64,000 bases of DNA from Galerina marginata (taxonomy: Eukaryota > Basidiomycota > Agaricomycetes > Agaricales > Galerinaceae), in assembly GCA_023014335.1 (NCBI GenBank), contig JAECYW010000003.1, positions 2,790,001 through 2,854,000 on the forward strand. The letters run 5' to 3'. Below the pieces are notes generated by a model. It ran no database searches. It saw only the letters and a list, made by a program, of their open reading frames with translations, and was not told the origin of the DNA. How positions within the stretch are numbered: the first letter of the stretch is position 1; every line of letters starts with the position of its first letter. The translations under genes and the position numbers were made by a program. Shown here in pieces: positions 50,945 to 62,093 of the stretch.

Positions 50945-51189
50945 TTCCGCGTTGATAGATTATACAGACCTCTCTGTTGCCTCAAATTTGTGATATAATA
51001 GGTTCAAGCAATGTAGGATTGGAAATCAAAATATATTACATCAACAAGAAGAATTTCAAGAACCAAGAAATCATATATACAATGCCGTGAGCGTATAGTT
51101 GAGTTTTGAATAAGAAGCTGACAAACTCTTCCTCGAGACCATCAACGTGTAGAACAGCTGCAAGGGACGTGTGCTGGCAGGCAATGGCA

Positions 51190-54100
51190 AGCTGGACGTT
51201 CAGCATTTGAGCCCCAACATCGGGTTGCAGGCTGCAGTGCGAGGGTCATAGAATGAAGGTAAGAATAATATTTGATGATATGAATTGATACTTACCTCGT
51301 TATTTTGGCAGGTTCCTGGAAATCCGACATAATGGCGGCGCTCGTGGAGGTCCTGAGGGTGCTGGGAAGGAGGTATCACGCCGTCGAACAAATGCTAAAA
51401 GCCAAAGAAAAGGTCAAGGTAAACACACATTCTAATGATCGAAATACGTCCTCCTCACATTCTTCCGACCCAGTCTGTGCCAGTACCAGTGACGCCCGCC
51501 TCACAGCCCTCCTCTTCGAGCCTCAGTCACATCCTGTACTCCAAACCCGGTCCTCCTTGCATCCAGCTCCGTGATCGACGTGGAACGACAGGCGACAGAA
51601 ACGACTACCAGAAATAGTCGAGACCGCCGTCTGTGCATCGCTTGAATGCGGATGCTCTCGACAACCTGCAGAGGCAGAGGGCGACAAGCGAGCGGGAATG
51701 GGTAGCGTTGACGCAGGCGGCGGAGAGGATGAGAGGGGGCTGGTGTTATTTGATGACCCCGGCTGGGTGACTGCGAGCTTTCAGGAGTTGCTTCCTTTAA
51801 TTTGGTTCTTCCGGTGTTTGACTCGTTTCATGCGGCAGGGAAGTGCGCCGCGGCTTGAGATGTGGGCGTGGGCGCTCGGCACTCAGGGAGGTGGATGAGC
51901 TCGCGGGTGCTGGTGCTGACGGACGATGGCGGGGATGTTTGACGTTGATGTTGAAGTCCCGCGGTTGAGGGGTGGTTCTGAGGGTGGCTGCAAAAGAGGT
52001 GAGTAAGCATTTGATGATAGTATGAACTCGTACTCACCTTGATATTGTGAAGATTCCCCGATGTTAATTCTACTTGACATCGCGCTCGTGGGACGTTGAG
52101 TGTCGACGATTCGAAGCCCTAGAGTCGATGGGAGGAATGTGAGGGAGCTGGATACGAGGTAAGCAAGTTTTCGAACAATAAAATAAAATAATACTAACCT
52201 TTTGATAACAACAGCTCCTCCTTCTCTTCAGCCACCCCGGAGTCGTTGACGAGCATCTACCATGCTTCACGGCGGTATCCCGGCGACGAACAAGAAACGC
52301 CCGTTTGTGTCACAATGTTGTGTACGACTCGTACCGCCGCGGGAAGGGGTGCACGGCGACCTGAGCATGCCCTGCCGAGTTGGGTGGAGGCACATAAGAC
52401 GGAAGTGGAGAGAACGGGATCAACGAAGGCGCCGCGGGAGATGTTGGGAGGTGGATGGGCCACGGCGAAACCTTTGGATTCGACGTTGAAGTCCCGGGTT
52501 CAGACGAGATTCTGAGAATGACTAGAAACAAGGTAAACAGGTATTCAATGACAATCAAAGTCGGTGCTTACGCTATTTTGACAGATCAGTCGAAATTTGA
52601 TTGGGCGACTACGCTCGCCGAACGTCGCACGTCGAGCTCTTGAAGGCCAAACGCTGAGGTGGAAGTTGTGAGGGTGCTAGATACCCCTACTGAGCATGAC
52701 ATGTCGGGTTGGGTGTGGGCACGGAAGAACGGGGTCAACGAGGGCGCCGCGGGAGATGTTGGCACACTCGGAGAGGTTGACGTGGCATGTCGGGTGTGTG
52801 GGAGGGTGGATGATGGACCTCTGAAGTTGATGTTGAGGTCGTCGATGGCGAGGTGCAGGCTGTGAATGAGGTAAGCAAGTAACCAATGACAATATGAAAT
52901 GTTACTTACTTTGTTATTTCAACAGGTTCCTCAATATTCAAGCTGGCGCCTGCGTTTGCGGAACGTCGCACGTCGAGCCCTGAAGCCCCATTGAAGGTCC
53001 AACACTGGTGTGGAGGTTGTTAGAGTGCTAAGAAGGGGTAGGTAAGTTCTCGAACACATATACCAACTAATACTTACTTATTTTTAGCAGCTCATACAAT
53101 TTCCAGCTCCTTTGACGATGTCCTTCCACCCTCCAGCTCGGTAATCCGCTAACAAACGCAAAACGGGTGCTGCTGCTGCACTCGTTCGTGTCCTTGATGG
53201 TGTGTGCGACTCGTACCGCCGCGGGAAGGTGCGACCTGGGCATGACCTGTTTGGTTGGGTGTGGGCGTAGACGAGGGAAGGGGAGCAAACGGGGTCAGTG
53301 ATGACACCACGGGAGACATCAGCACTCAGGGAGGCGGATAGCGGGTACGGGAGGTGAGACCATTGGGGTTGCTTTTGAGGTTCCCATAGTGGGATGCAGG
53401 CTGCCAGCGTGCTAGAACGAAGTAAGCAGGTATTGAAAGGCACTTTAAATTGTTACTTACCTTCTTATCTTGATAGATTCTTCAAAATTCGACCAGGATT
53501 GGAAAATGTCCTGATCAAAGGTAAGCTTTCGAAATCGTATATGAAGAGGAATAGATAAACTTACCAAACATCGAAATCTTCACTGGCAACCTTATTATGC
53601 AAACTCATCAACTAACCACCTTCAAATTCCCTCTGGAATTACCCGCGGCATCGACGAAGATAACGGCAACGAAGCGAAACGACCCAGGGTGAGTCGTACG
53701 AATGACAGGTCCACGATCTTGAGGAATTGACGAGGGCTCGTTTGCAGCATTATTATGCAAACCAATCACGCGATGTTGAACGGTGGGTGGGTACTCGAAG
53801 AAGTCGCGGCATGCTAGGATTGACAGTAAGATCTCGAATTTTATTAGAAGAACTAAAAAACTTACCAGCTTGTCTGAAGCTCGGTGGCAACCTTATCATT
53901 CAAACCCACGACCTTTGGCGATTCGTGCAGCAGTCGAGCTTGAACAGAAGGCGGGTACTCGAAGACGAATATGAATAAGAAGGCGGGATGACCGCCATCC
54001 CCGCCTCCTCAACCTCGCCATTTCACTCGCCAAAACCCCGCAGCACGCTAGCTAAACGACGGTAAGATCCTCATTCATGTAAGAAGGACTGAGAAACTTA

Positions 54101-54860
54101 CCAACTTGTTTGAAGCTCGGTGGCAACCTTATTATGCAAACTCATCAAGAACACCTCCAACCCTTCCTCTCGATCTTGAATTTCCGGTGGCGTCGACGAT
54201 GGACGCGGCGAATAGGAGAGATGACATAGGTGAGTCATGCGAACGGCGGTGTTTCGGCATTCTTGAAGGACTGACAGAGGCTCTTTGCAGCCTTATTATG
54301 CAAACTCATCACTGAACGCTATTCGCGTGGCAGTCGAGGGTGCATGGAGAACGCGGGTGCTCGATGACAAAGACGGGACGAAGGAGAGGTTGACGACAGC
54401 CTAGAGGCTCGGTCAGTCAAGGTCATAGTCCATTACGTTAAGAAAACTCACAAGGCCCGTTCGCAGCCTTACTATGCCACCCCTCGTCATGATCCAGCTC
54501 CAAATCCATCCCACGAAGCCCTTGCTCTCGTCGTATGCAGCGTGTAGGCGGGTGCCCTTCAAAGTTCAGCAAGAAGTCCTATTTTACAGCCCCGGTAAGT
54601 CGTACAAATCACGATAGATGTATAAATCGACTTACCAAACTCATTCGCAGCCTTATTATGCAAACTCGCCGTCGCTATCGAGCACGCGGCCACACAAGAC
54701 CAGAAAGAGACGATGTGCACTGCGACCGCCGACGTGTAGACGTTTTGAGCCGTGAGCAGCGGCATGGAAGCTGCGAAGACGATGGATTGGGACATCCTGG
54801 GTTCGGTAAGTCGTGGTTATTGTGACAGAGGTATAGAAAACTTACTAAGCCTCGTTAGCA
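51190..54860. repeat. Degenerate array of intron-like modules and exon-like pieces (copy 3)
   Basis: The equivalent of 12250-15910 and the cleanest version. A clear two-strand example is at 52860-52925: a plus-strand intron 52871-52925 (GTAAGC to AACAG) and a minus-strand intron 52909-52860 (GTAAGT to CACAG) overlap almost completely. Confidence 0.6.
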
Positions 54861-54864
54861 GCCT

Positions 54865-56270
54865 TGCTTTGCAACCCCATCATCCACCCACTTGTGCATC
54901 GACGACTTGATTCGTATAGCTCGAGAATAAGCATCGAGGGTCTCACGGAACTGATTGGTCTGGAAATAGAGTGCACCAATGGAGCACCAGAAAGTTGGGT
55001 TGCGTCTTGGTAGACTGCTTGTTGATATGCTTCGTAGGCTTTGTTGTATTTTTGGCCAGCCATGTATGCTCGGCCAAGGAGATACCAACTTTGGGCATCG
55101 GACGGATCTGAGTGGTAGGTCCGTTAACTCGTACACAACCTGACGTATGATACAAAAACGTACCGGCTTTGAGGCTCTTGGTAAGATATTGGATGGCTAG
55201 CTCCTGGTTCTGGAAGGAGGAGCCGTCTTGATGATAGAGCCAGCCAAGTTGTTGGAGGACTTTGGCATGTCCCGGGTTCGCGTCGACGACGCACTCGTAT
55301 GCATCCTTCGCTTGGAGATGCTAATGGGCTGATAAGCTATGGCGCGGGATGGGTAAAGCGATGGACTTACATTTTTTTGCTGCTCAAAAACGTGACCGAT
55401 TTGGAACCAGATATCGGCGTGGGCAAGGCCTGGGTGGATTGCGCAGGATGTCATCGAAGCATTCCAACGACGACCTGGTGAACTTGCCCTGTTGCTTGTA
55501 GATTATCCCTAGACGAAAGAGAATCTCGTTCTCTTTGTTAAAGTCTAAATCTTAAATAATTAATCAAGACTGCTGTTCAAAGGTTTAGAGTCAACAGATA
55601 AACCGACCTTTACACATGCGCAGCACTGACGCAAAGGCTTCCTCCGCGTGATCGAGGGATCCATATCGGTCGTAGAGAATACCAATACCGTACCACAGCT
55701 TGGGGTCCTTCTGACACGTCAAATATGAACAAAAGGCAATGAACAGAAAGGCGAATCTACCTTTGGATTCGGCAGGAGCTAAAGCGCTGGCTAATAGGCT
55801 GAATAAGCCTTTTGAAGGTCATCCTGCATGAGATAGCAACGCCCTGGATGACAGCCGTCAGCTGTGAAGAGAAGAGTGTAATGAAAACATACCGAGGGCA
55901 CTCCATATTTCGCCGTTATCCTCCTCAATCTGGAGTACACGCTGGAAGGAATCCACTGCCTAAAAGAAAAAGAAGACGTCATCGTTTCCGCGGAAGATGA
56001 AAATACGGCTAAAGTACCTTTGGATAATTTTCTTTGATCCGAGCGATACCCGCAACCTCAGATACGGAGGTCGGATTGTGCCGTAGCGCGTTTTCGTAGG
56101 CGGAGAGAGCATGTTCGAGATCATCCATCTGCTCGGCAACCCGCCCTAATGCCCAGTCAGCAAACATCGCAGGATTGACGGCGTTGAAGACTGGGTGCGA
56201 GATGTGGGAGACCATCGGCGGCTGTACTCGCGGAACGTCGCTTGTCAAGCCTTTGAGGTTCACCGCTGAC
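54865..56270 (-). pseudogene. CYC8/SSN6-like TPR corepressor fragment, degenerate (copy 3)
   Basis: On the minus strand, pieces in the order of fungal Cyc8 (Ssn6) TPR repeats can be read: LSAYENALRHNP, GIARIKENYPK, DNGEIWSALG, CYLMQDDLQKAYSAY, DPKLWYGIGILYDRYGS, ILFRLGIIYKQQGKF, HADIWFQIGHVFEQQKN, HAKVLQQLGWLYHQDGSSF, LLGRAYMAGQKYNKAYEAYQ, and NPTFWCSIGALYF. Cyc8 with Tup1 is a general transcriptional corepressor; its TPRs contact DNA-bound repressors. Several introns (for example ending CTTTTAG, CATCCAG, GTGTCAG) keep normal borders. The copy is broken: two in-frame stops after AYSAY (55793-55791 and 55781-55779), a one-base shift before HADIW, and a shift after QAVYQ. These are shared by all units apart from local one-base noise. 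The N-terminus and all sequence after the tenth repeat are absent or unrecognisable. Confidence 0.8.
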
Positions 56271-56830
56271 GTGGAGGGCGCCAGGATTGAGGTAAGTAAG
56301 ATTTCAAACGTGAATACGAAGTGATACTTACTTACCTTTAGCCGCACTTCCCCGGGACGCCTTTAATGGGGTTCTTCCGCCCTCCTGCTCGAATCCCGGT
56401 GACGAACACAAACGGATGTTGCTGCAGTCGTCCGTCTCCTCGACGGTGTGTACGATTCCTGCCGCCGCGGGAGGGACCCACCAGCAGCCTGAGCCCGTCT
56501 GATTGGAGGTTGGCACGGAAGACGGAAAGGGAGGGAACAGTCAACGACGGCATCGCGGGAGTGGGATAGCGGGGTACTTGGTATGTCGGGCAGTCGTTAT
56601 CGCTGCGGGTGGCCGTCTGAGTGTACTCGCAGGTTGTAGGGAGGGAGATGAATGACACCTCCGTAAGTCTCCTCCGTCCGTTGCTGCCTCCGATTACGCG
56701 GCTGATGTCGATTTCCACTGCGTTCTCCCTAAGCTCAATCCAAATCGTGGATTCGCGGGCTATCGGTATGGGTGTCATCACGCCGCGTTCGAGGAGGGAG
56801 GTGCGGAAGGCAAGGGTGAGTTGTCTGATA
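56271..56830. other. Second piece of the exon-like family beside CYC8 fragment (copy 3)
   Basis: The equivalent of 17341-17900. Here a minus-strand frame stays open from 56781 to 56338 (147 codons). It is not recognised and may be part of a decayed exon chain running into the CYC8 fragment. Confidence 0.45.
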
Positions 56831-56932
56831 CAACTGTTGTGGGATCAATACACCTGGAGAGAATATAGATATGCAATGACTTACATTGTATCTGCATTGC
56901 ATAGGGGGATGCAGGGTTGAATGTTTAAGGGA

Positions 56933-56959
56933 TTTCCCAAAAGCCGGATTTTTGGGAAA
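56933..56959. repeat. Perfect 10-bp inverted repeat (copy 3)
   Basis: Same hairpin as at 18003-18029, unchanged. Just to its left ATGCAATG (56871-56878) and CATTGCAT (56895-56902) form another perfect inverted pair. Confidence 0.55.
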
Positions 56960-57025
56960 GGATTCGCACAGAGAGAAGGAAACACAATCAACGATTCAAC
57001 GCGGATGCGCGACACGACTGATACG

Positions 57026-57049
57026 GTCACGTGACTTCACGTTGACGCG
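57026..57049 (+). promoter_or_regulatory. E-box palindrome upstream of dioxygenase gene (copy 3)
   Basis: The block is identical to those at 18096 and 37559 and lies about 68-77 bp upstream of the start codon of the intact dioxygenase gene at 57103. Confidence 0.5.
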
Positions 57050-57102
57050 AAATCTCAAAGTCCGTATTCACACTCTACAACTCCAATTGACACCGCGCTG
57101 AC

Positions 57103-60100
57103 ATGGATCAGGCATCTCTTGTGCTCTCTCTGTCCGAGCTCTCCACGGCTATCGGGGCCTTGCAAGAACCTCACACTGACCCCGAGGTTACTCACGCTCG
57201 TCTCATCCTGGCTTTGAAGCTTCACCTGTCTACCTCTGCCAACTTGACATCTTCAGAACCCCACTGCAATGTTTCGATTGGTGGTGATTTCGTTCCTCAA
57301 ACTTCTCAGGTACAACATAGCTGTCTTATTTTACTTGATTTCACTCAATTATGATTACAACCCTGTAGAATATCCTTTCTGCCCTCCTCCCAACAGCCTG
57401 GACCACTTCAGCTACTTCGGGGTTTGATTCCCCAGCCCCGGCGATCAACCCTGCCTGGACAGTCCGCGAGGCGAACTTTGGTTTGCCATCACCATCCCCT
57501 ACGCCTTCACCCTCAAGACCATGGCCTTTAGCGCAATGGCCTTCGACACCCCTGGCTGCAGTGACATGGCCATCAGCATCGTTGCAGGAGCCGATGCCCA
57601 TAGCTGGGTTCAGGAGCTCATCACCTTTATCTTCCTCACCACAGATGCCTTTGCCTCCTTCAGCGTTACCACCCCTACTGGTACCTCCTTGGCCACTTGA
57701 ATCAGAACAATTGCTACCATTGCGTTTACCGTGTGGGCTCCAGACTGAACACATGCCCTTTGTTGGCAATTCCATGGGTGATCCTCTGAATGATCAAGGC
57801 TCAGAGGGGTCTGCGCCGCGGCGACGTGGAAGCACTGAGGAGTTAGAGCGCTGGCTGAGAGGCGACCTCCCTCCAGATGGCGCTCATGGAAATGGACAAG
57901 GGCCTGGGTATGCTGGTGGTCACCCTGGAGGAGGAGGAGGAGGAGGAGGAGATGATGACGATGACGAGGATGACGAGGATGACGATCATGATGGTCCTGG
58001 AGGTGGTCCGCCGCCACCGCCGCCACCGCCGCCGCCTCCTCTGCCACCCTTTCTTCCTGTCGTGGACCCATGGTGCCCTCGAGGAGGTCTGCGGGCTCGC
58101 CTTCTTCGAGATGCAGCGGGTCGTACTCGGGCGGAAGCCCAGCAACATCGCCAATGGAACTTGGAAGAGAGATACCTCCAGCAGCCAAATCCAGAGCAAG
58201 ATGAAGATGCACAAGCTCAGGAACAATCGGAACAACCGCCTGACACCACCATAGAAGAAGTTGATGGGAGTGTGGCTGGTAGTGCTCCTTCGGCTGTTTC
58301 GCTTTACCCACATGCCAGTCATGTTCCGGTCGCTGAGGAACCAGCTTGGGGCGATGATATGCGGCAGTTGATCCTTGCGGTCTTATCTATGGCCAAGACA
58401 TGTCTTCCTTGTATACACCCAGTAACCCACAAAAAGGGAGTAACAAATCCTGACGAAGTTTTGAAATTCATCGTCGGGGGCAGCTTTACTGGCCCAGTTA
58501 CCCAAGGAGCTCAAAGTCAACTGTCAACACCTCAGCCAAGTTTCCCCAACACCTCCGAACCTCTTATGGATAGCACTCTTCAGAACATTGTGCTAACTGT
58601 CAAGCGTTGTGCAGCATCAGAGATCAAGGACGCTATTGTTCAACTTAGTTATTGGCTAAATTCAATCAAGCTTGCGTGTCTTCTGAACAAGTAGGTTTCT
58701 TTTTTCATCTTCAGAGTCGCTGAGTATATTAATATGTTATATCTCAGGTACCTTAAAGAGAACCAAGTCTCTTCCATTACAAGTGTTTGGGCCAGCATTG
58801 AGACCTATGTCCGGCCTGCACGTTCAACCTTTGATCGGTATGTAACAGACGGTGTATATGCATGCAGACTAGCCGGTGCTGGTGAGTCTTTGTATATGTT
58901 GTACCTCCTCATTCCTTGCTCAAAGGTTCGAGTTTAGGCTCGATGTATTTTTTGGTGCTTATGGCCTGTGCCCGCGTCCGCCCACAACTTCGAAAATTGC
59001 GAGGCAATGCTTGCGGAAGTCTTGCTAAATTTATCCGGTGCCCAACAGGTATATACTGTTTTTTTCTAGTAATTAAATGCATATTCTTATTGTCATGATA
59101 TCTTAGATTCTGCATTCGGTATTCTAGTTAAAAAAGAATTGATTCCTGCCATTGCTTATCTTCGGGTGACATATCCTCTCCGGGTTAGCCTCTTTTTTCC
59201 GACGGCTTTTCTTCAAAGTTTTGCGGTTGATCCAGAGCTTGATTGCACCGACTTAATGAGAACCGACATGTTTTTTGACTCAATCTATCTGTATAAGTAA
59301 GTGTCTGTTTATCTACACTCTTTCCTGATCTTCTAAGCAAGATACTACAGTGATTTCACCAAAGGACGAGATTGGGACAGTTGGATCGAATGCGCTGGCT
59401 TTGTCACCGGTTCATCTTATTCCCTGAACACTGTTGAAGAATTACCCATGAACCAAGAGCCGCTTGTTGGCTCGTTACCGGAAAAAGTCACTGAAGTACC
59501 AATATCAGAGCCAGCAGAACCACTGGAATTTATGCACACTGATTCTTTCCAGCCCTACCCAAACACAGAGCCACCTATCGACTTCGGTGACATTACTTTA
59601 CTGGATACAAACTATAACCCCGCCTTACAGTTCAACAAGAAGCTCATCTTCAAGCGAACAGACAAGCTGGACCGCTGGCAGGTCACAGAACAAGAGCGAG
59701 CTTATGCGCGACAACCCTCACATCCGAAAGACTTGGAACAATTTAAGAAAATGGTAAATATTGGTACTTTGCCACTGTCAATTTGAATGCTTATCTTGAC
59801 GTAGCTCCAAAAACAACTACAGAATGGATACAAGAAAGGTAGAAAAAAATATCTATATTTCGACAGCCGAAGACTTGATGCGTATGTTATTTCTATGTCA
59901 TATTTTCATTTTATCTGATGTAAACTCCTTATTTAGTGGGATATTCTGCATGAGAGATATCAATCAAAAGTTATCTTGGGCGGTGTGCACCAACATGCCT
60001 GACGATTTAAAGTCAACCTTATTTCCTAAGCTGGAGACGATCTACCCCAAGGCTCTTAAGATCACTAATACTGCGGATGAGGGTTTGGATAACGCTTTTC

Positions 60101-60842
60101 CTTCCTGTCATTTTACATATTGGTTTCGATATGGTAAAAAAGTCGGTCGTTTCAAGCAACTGTCAGTTTATCGTCACTTATTTGATGTTTTCAGGGTCAC
60201 AATACGCCTTCTGGTGCCGATGTTTCTACCTTGCAAAAGGAAGGCAAGCAACCAGTCAATACCTCTCAGAATATCCCCAGAGAAAGCCGCGAGCTTAAGG
60301 AAAATTCAGCTGAGTATCAGATGTTTATTGACGCTTTGGGGCCTGTCTTCCAATGGATTAAACAGCTTGTAAGAAACCTCTTTGGTAATACAGCATGTGT
60401 GGCTGAGATTTACTTCTAGGTGAAACAGCTGCTTCCAGATACCTTTGAATCTCTTTCGTACCTGGTTAGTTTGTTGCCAAACGGTGATACCTCGCCCGTC
60501 GACCCCTTTGCTGGCTTTGTTGTCAACATCAATGTTTCAACACGTATTCACCGTGATTGGGGTGATGAAGATATTTGTCTTGTATTGGTGCTCTCAGATT
60601 GCATTGGAGGAGAACTTTGCCTTGTGGAACCTGGTGTTGTGTTGGCTATGCAAACAGGGGACGTTGTTATATTCAAATCTGCTGAAATATCGCATTTCAA
60701 TCTGCATTACTCTGGGAAAAGAGCATCGCTTGTATTCCACACTGACAGAGCTGCTCGATCGTGGGCTAAGGATAGAGATGGTTGGGATCGCAATGTTTTC
60801 ATGCGCACAATGAAGAGCCGTATACCAGACTTTGAATTGTAG
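57103..60842 (+). CDS. TET/JBP-like Fe(II)/2-oxoglutarate dioxygenase (intact copy)
   Basis: Ten exons: 57103-57309, 57369-58690, 58748-58881, 58926-59048, 59107-59296, 59351-59753, 59805-59881, 59937-60141, 60195-60368 and 60420-60842. They sum to 3258 nt and encode 1085 residues. The C-terminus carries the double-stranded beta-helix dioxygenase signature: HRD (His989, Asp991), the distal His1037 in SHFNLH, and Arg1046 in GKRAS, the expected 2-oxoglutarate contact. The segments before it (HFTYWFRYG, GHNTPSG, PRES) match my memory of basidiomycete TET/JBP-like proteins, a family that oxidises methylated pyrimidines in nucleic acid. The first 400 residues are proline-, glycine- and aspartate-rich with runs of each and look disordered. 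Exon 8 ends at a weak GTCGGT donor, chosen because it keeps the frame; a GTAAAA donor 8 nt upstream does not. The nucleic-acid substrate is inferred from the family. It is the first of three plus-strand genes. Confidence 0.84.
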
Positions 60843-61131
60843 TCTCATTATAAATAGTCTTACTTGCACAGTTGCACTCAGACTTCTTTTAAGGAGAAAA
60901 TAGCATTCTTCAAAGCCAATCTAAAGTCCTCATATCACTGTTAATAGTAGCTATTAATTACTGCTCTTGTTTTTCTTTTCTTTTGACGACACGCGATTGA
61001 CGCGATTGACGACACGCGATTGACACAGTCACATGATATGAGATTGTTGAGAGCATTGGATTCTTTGATCGTCTTCACACCCTGACCTACCTCATCCACT
61101 GCTGTTCCTTTCATTTCCTCTGTTTCCTCTG

Positions 61132-61141
61132 TATATATTCA
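61132..61141 (+). promoter_or_regulatory. TATA-like box of the coiled-coil gene
   Basis: TATATATTCA stands 91 bp before the start codon at 61223, and at the same place in the other units (2739-2748, 22201-22210, 41669-41678). The same ten bases precede the DUF6532-like gene, which supports a shared core promoter type. Further upstream at 60992-61024 there are three CGCGATTGAC words. Confidence 0.5.
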
Positions 61142-61222
61142 CTTTCTTGGTAGGTTCAATCCTGGGCTACTCTCCAGCTATATCTCTGCTAATGATCTAA
61201 AATCAGTATATCAGCCGTTCCC

Positions 61223-61719
61223 ATGAATATTTCATCAGAGCGGCTTATGAAGTTGGTCAAAACCAATGTTGAGACGCTTGTATGTATATCTATCTCCCAG
61301 GACATGCTAATTATGCTCATAAATCTGATATTAGAATTGGCCCAGGCATGTATCATCTGCTGAAGAAGCTTACGAGCTCTTGAAAGACGCTTCAAATGAA
61401 CGCTCAAAGTTTCTTGTTCTTCAACGCCAACTTGTTATTCAGCTCCAAGAGGCGCAGAAGCTTGTTAACATTGTGCAGAAGCATCTGGAGAATTCGGAAC
61501 TTCATACTGGCCACATCCGTTACATTATCGGCAAGAGTGGATTCCAGCTACCCTCTCAGGATAGATCGATCAATGATGATGATGACCCAATTATCCAGAT
61601 ACTAGGAAGTACGCAGGTCAATTTATGGTTTACCTGCAACTGCTAACCAATGTACTGTACCAGATAAACGTTTAATCGCTATTCCAGACCATGAAAACTT
61701 GATGATTACTTTGGATTAG
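61223..61719 (+). CDS. Small putative coiled-coil protein (copy 4)
   Basis: Exons 61223-61279, 61335-61608 and 61664-61719 sum to 387 nt and give 128 residues. I do not recognise the family. Residues 40-75 (KFLVLQRQLVIQLQEAQKL and on) are rich in Leu, Val, Gln and Lys with heptad-like spacing, suggesting a coiled coil. A short DDDD run follows near residue 103. No signal peptide, membrane segment or zinc ligand set is seen. It lies between the dioxygenase and DUF6532-like genes on the same strand. All four copies read through, and the last intron (GTACGC to CCAG, with a CTAAC branch-like site) is needed to reach the final exon. A role as a DNA-binding or partner subunit of the element would be a guess. 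Confidence 0.65.
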
Positions 61720-61953
61720 CCACTCCAATTATTATGCCAGTTACGCCAAATGCCTTCTTGGATTTTTCCACTATTATTTACTTCTCAGTTGTTGTTTGCA
61801 GCTCCCAGTCCATATGATCAGGGTTTCTTCTTCAAGTATATCAGTGGTTTGTATCTTGAATATGACTATGGTCCGTGCCTCATGTTTGGTCTGGCTGACA
61901 CTGCAATATTTGGCCCAAAATGGACTTGTGTGGGAGTGTATTTCAGAGCGCGC

Positions 61954-61963
61954 TATATATTCA
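61954..61963 (+). promoter_or_regulatory. TATA-like box of the DUF6532-like gene
   Basis: TATATATTCA stands 140 bp before the start codon at 62094. The matching sites in the other units are 3561-3570, 23022-23031 and 42491-42500, all 140 bp from their start codons. Confidence 0.48.
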
Positions 61964-62093
61964 AAAGCGTGAAAAACGGTTGGAACTTGGTTGACTTTCA
62001 CTGCCACAATCCAAGGCTTTTTGCACCGTCTCCTGCCTCTTTCTTTTTACTGTCTTCCCCTCTACGTGGGACTACTTGTCTTCTCTGCTCATT

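Larger units (their letters stand above)
38929..58389. repeat. Tandem repeat unit, copy 3 (19,461 bp)
   Basis: This copy is collinear with copies 1 and 2. It carries the only fully open transposase gene (47637-50880) and a DUF6532-like gene whose 14 exons read through (42631-45678). The dioxygenase gene that crosses its right edge (57103-60842) is also the intact one. Confidence 0.97.

Noticed and set aside
57610..58311. Open frame of 233 codons on the minus strand
   Set aside because: It is antisense to the low-complexity exon of the dioxygenase gene; its composition follows from the Gly/Asp/Pro runs.
57103..60842. Prolyl 4-hydroxylase as the identity of the dioxygenase
   Set aside because: The HxD and distal histidine are common to both, but the flanking WFRYG, GHNTPSG and PRES segments and the transposon setting fit the TET/JBP-like family better.
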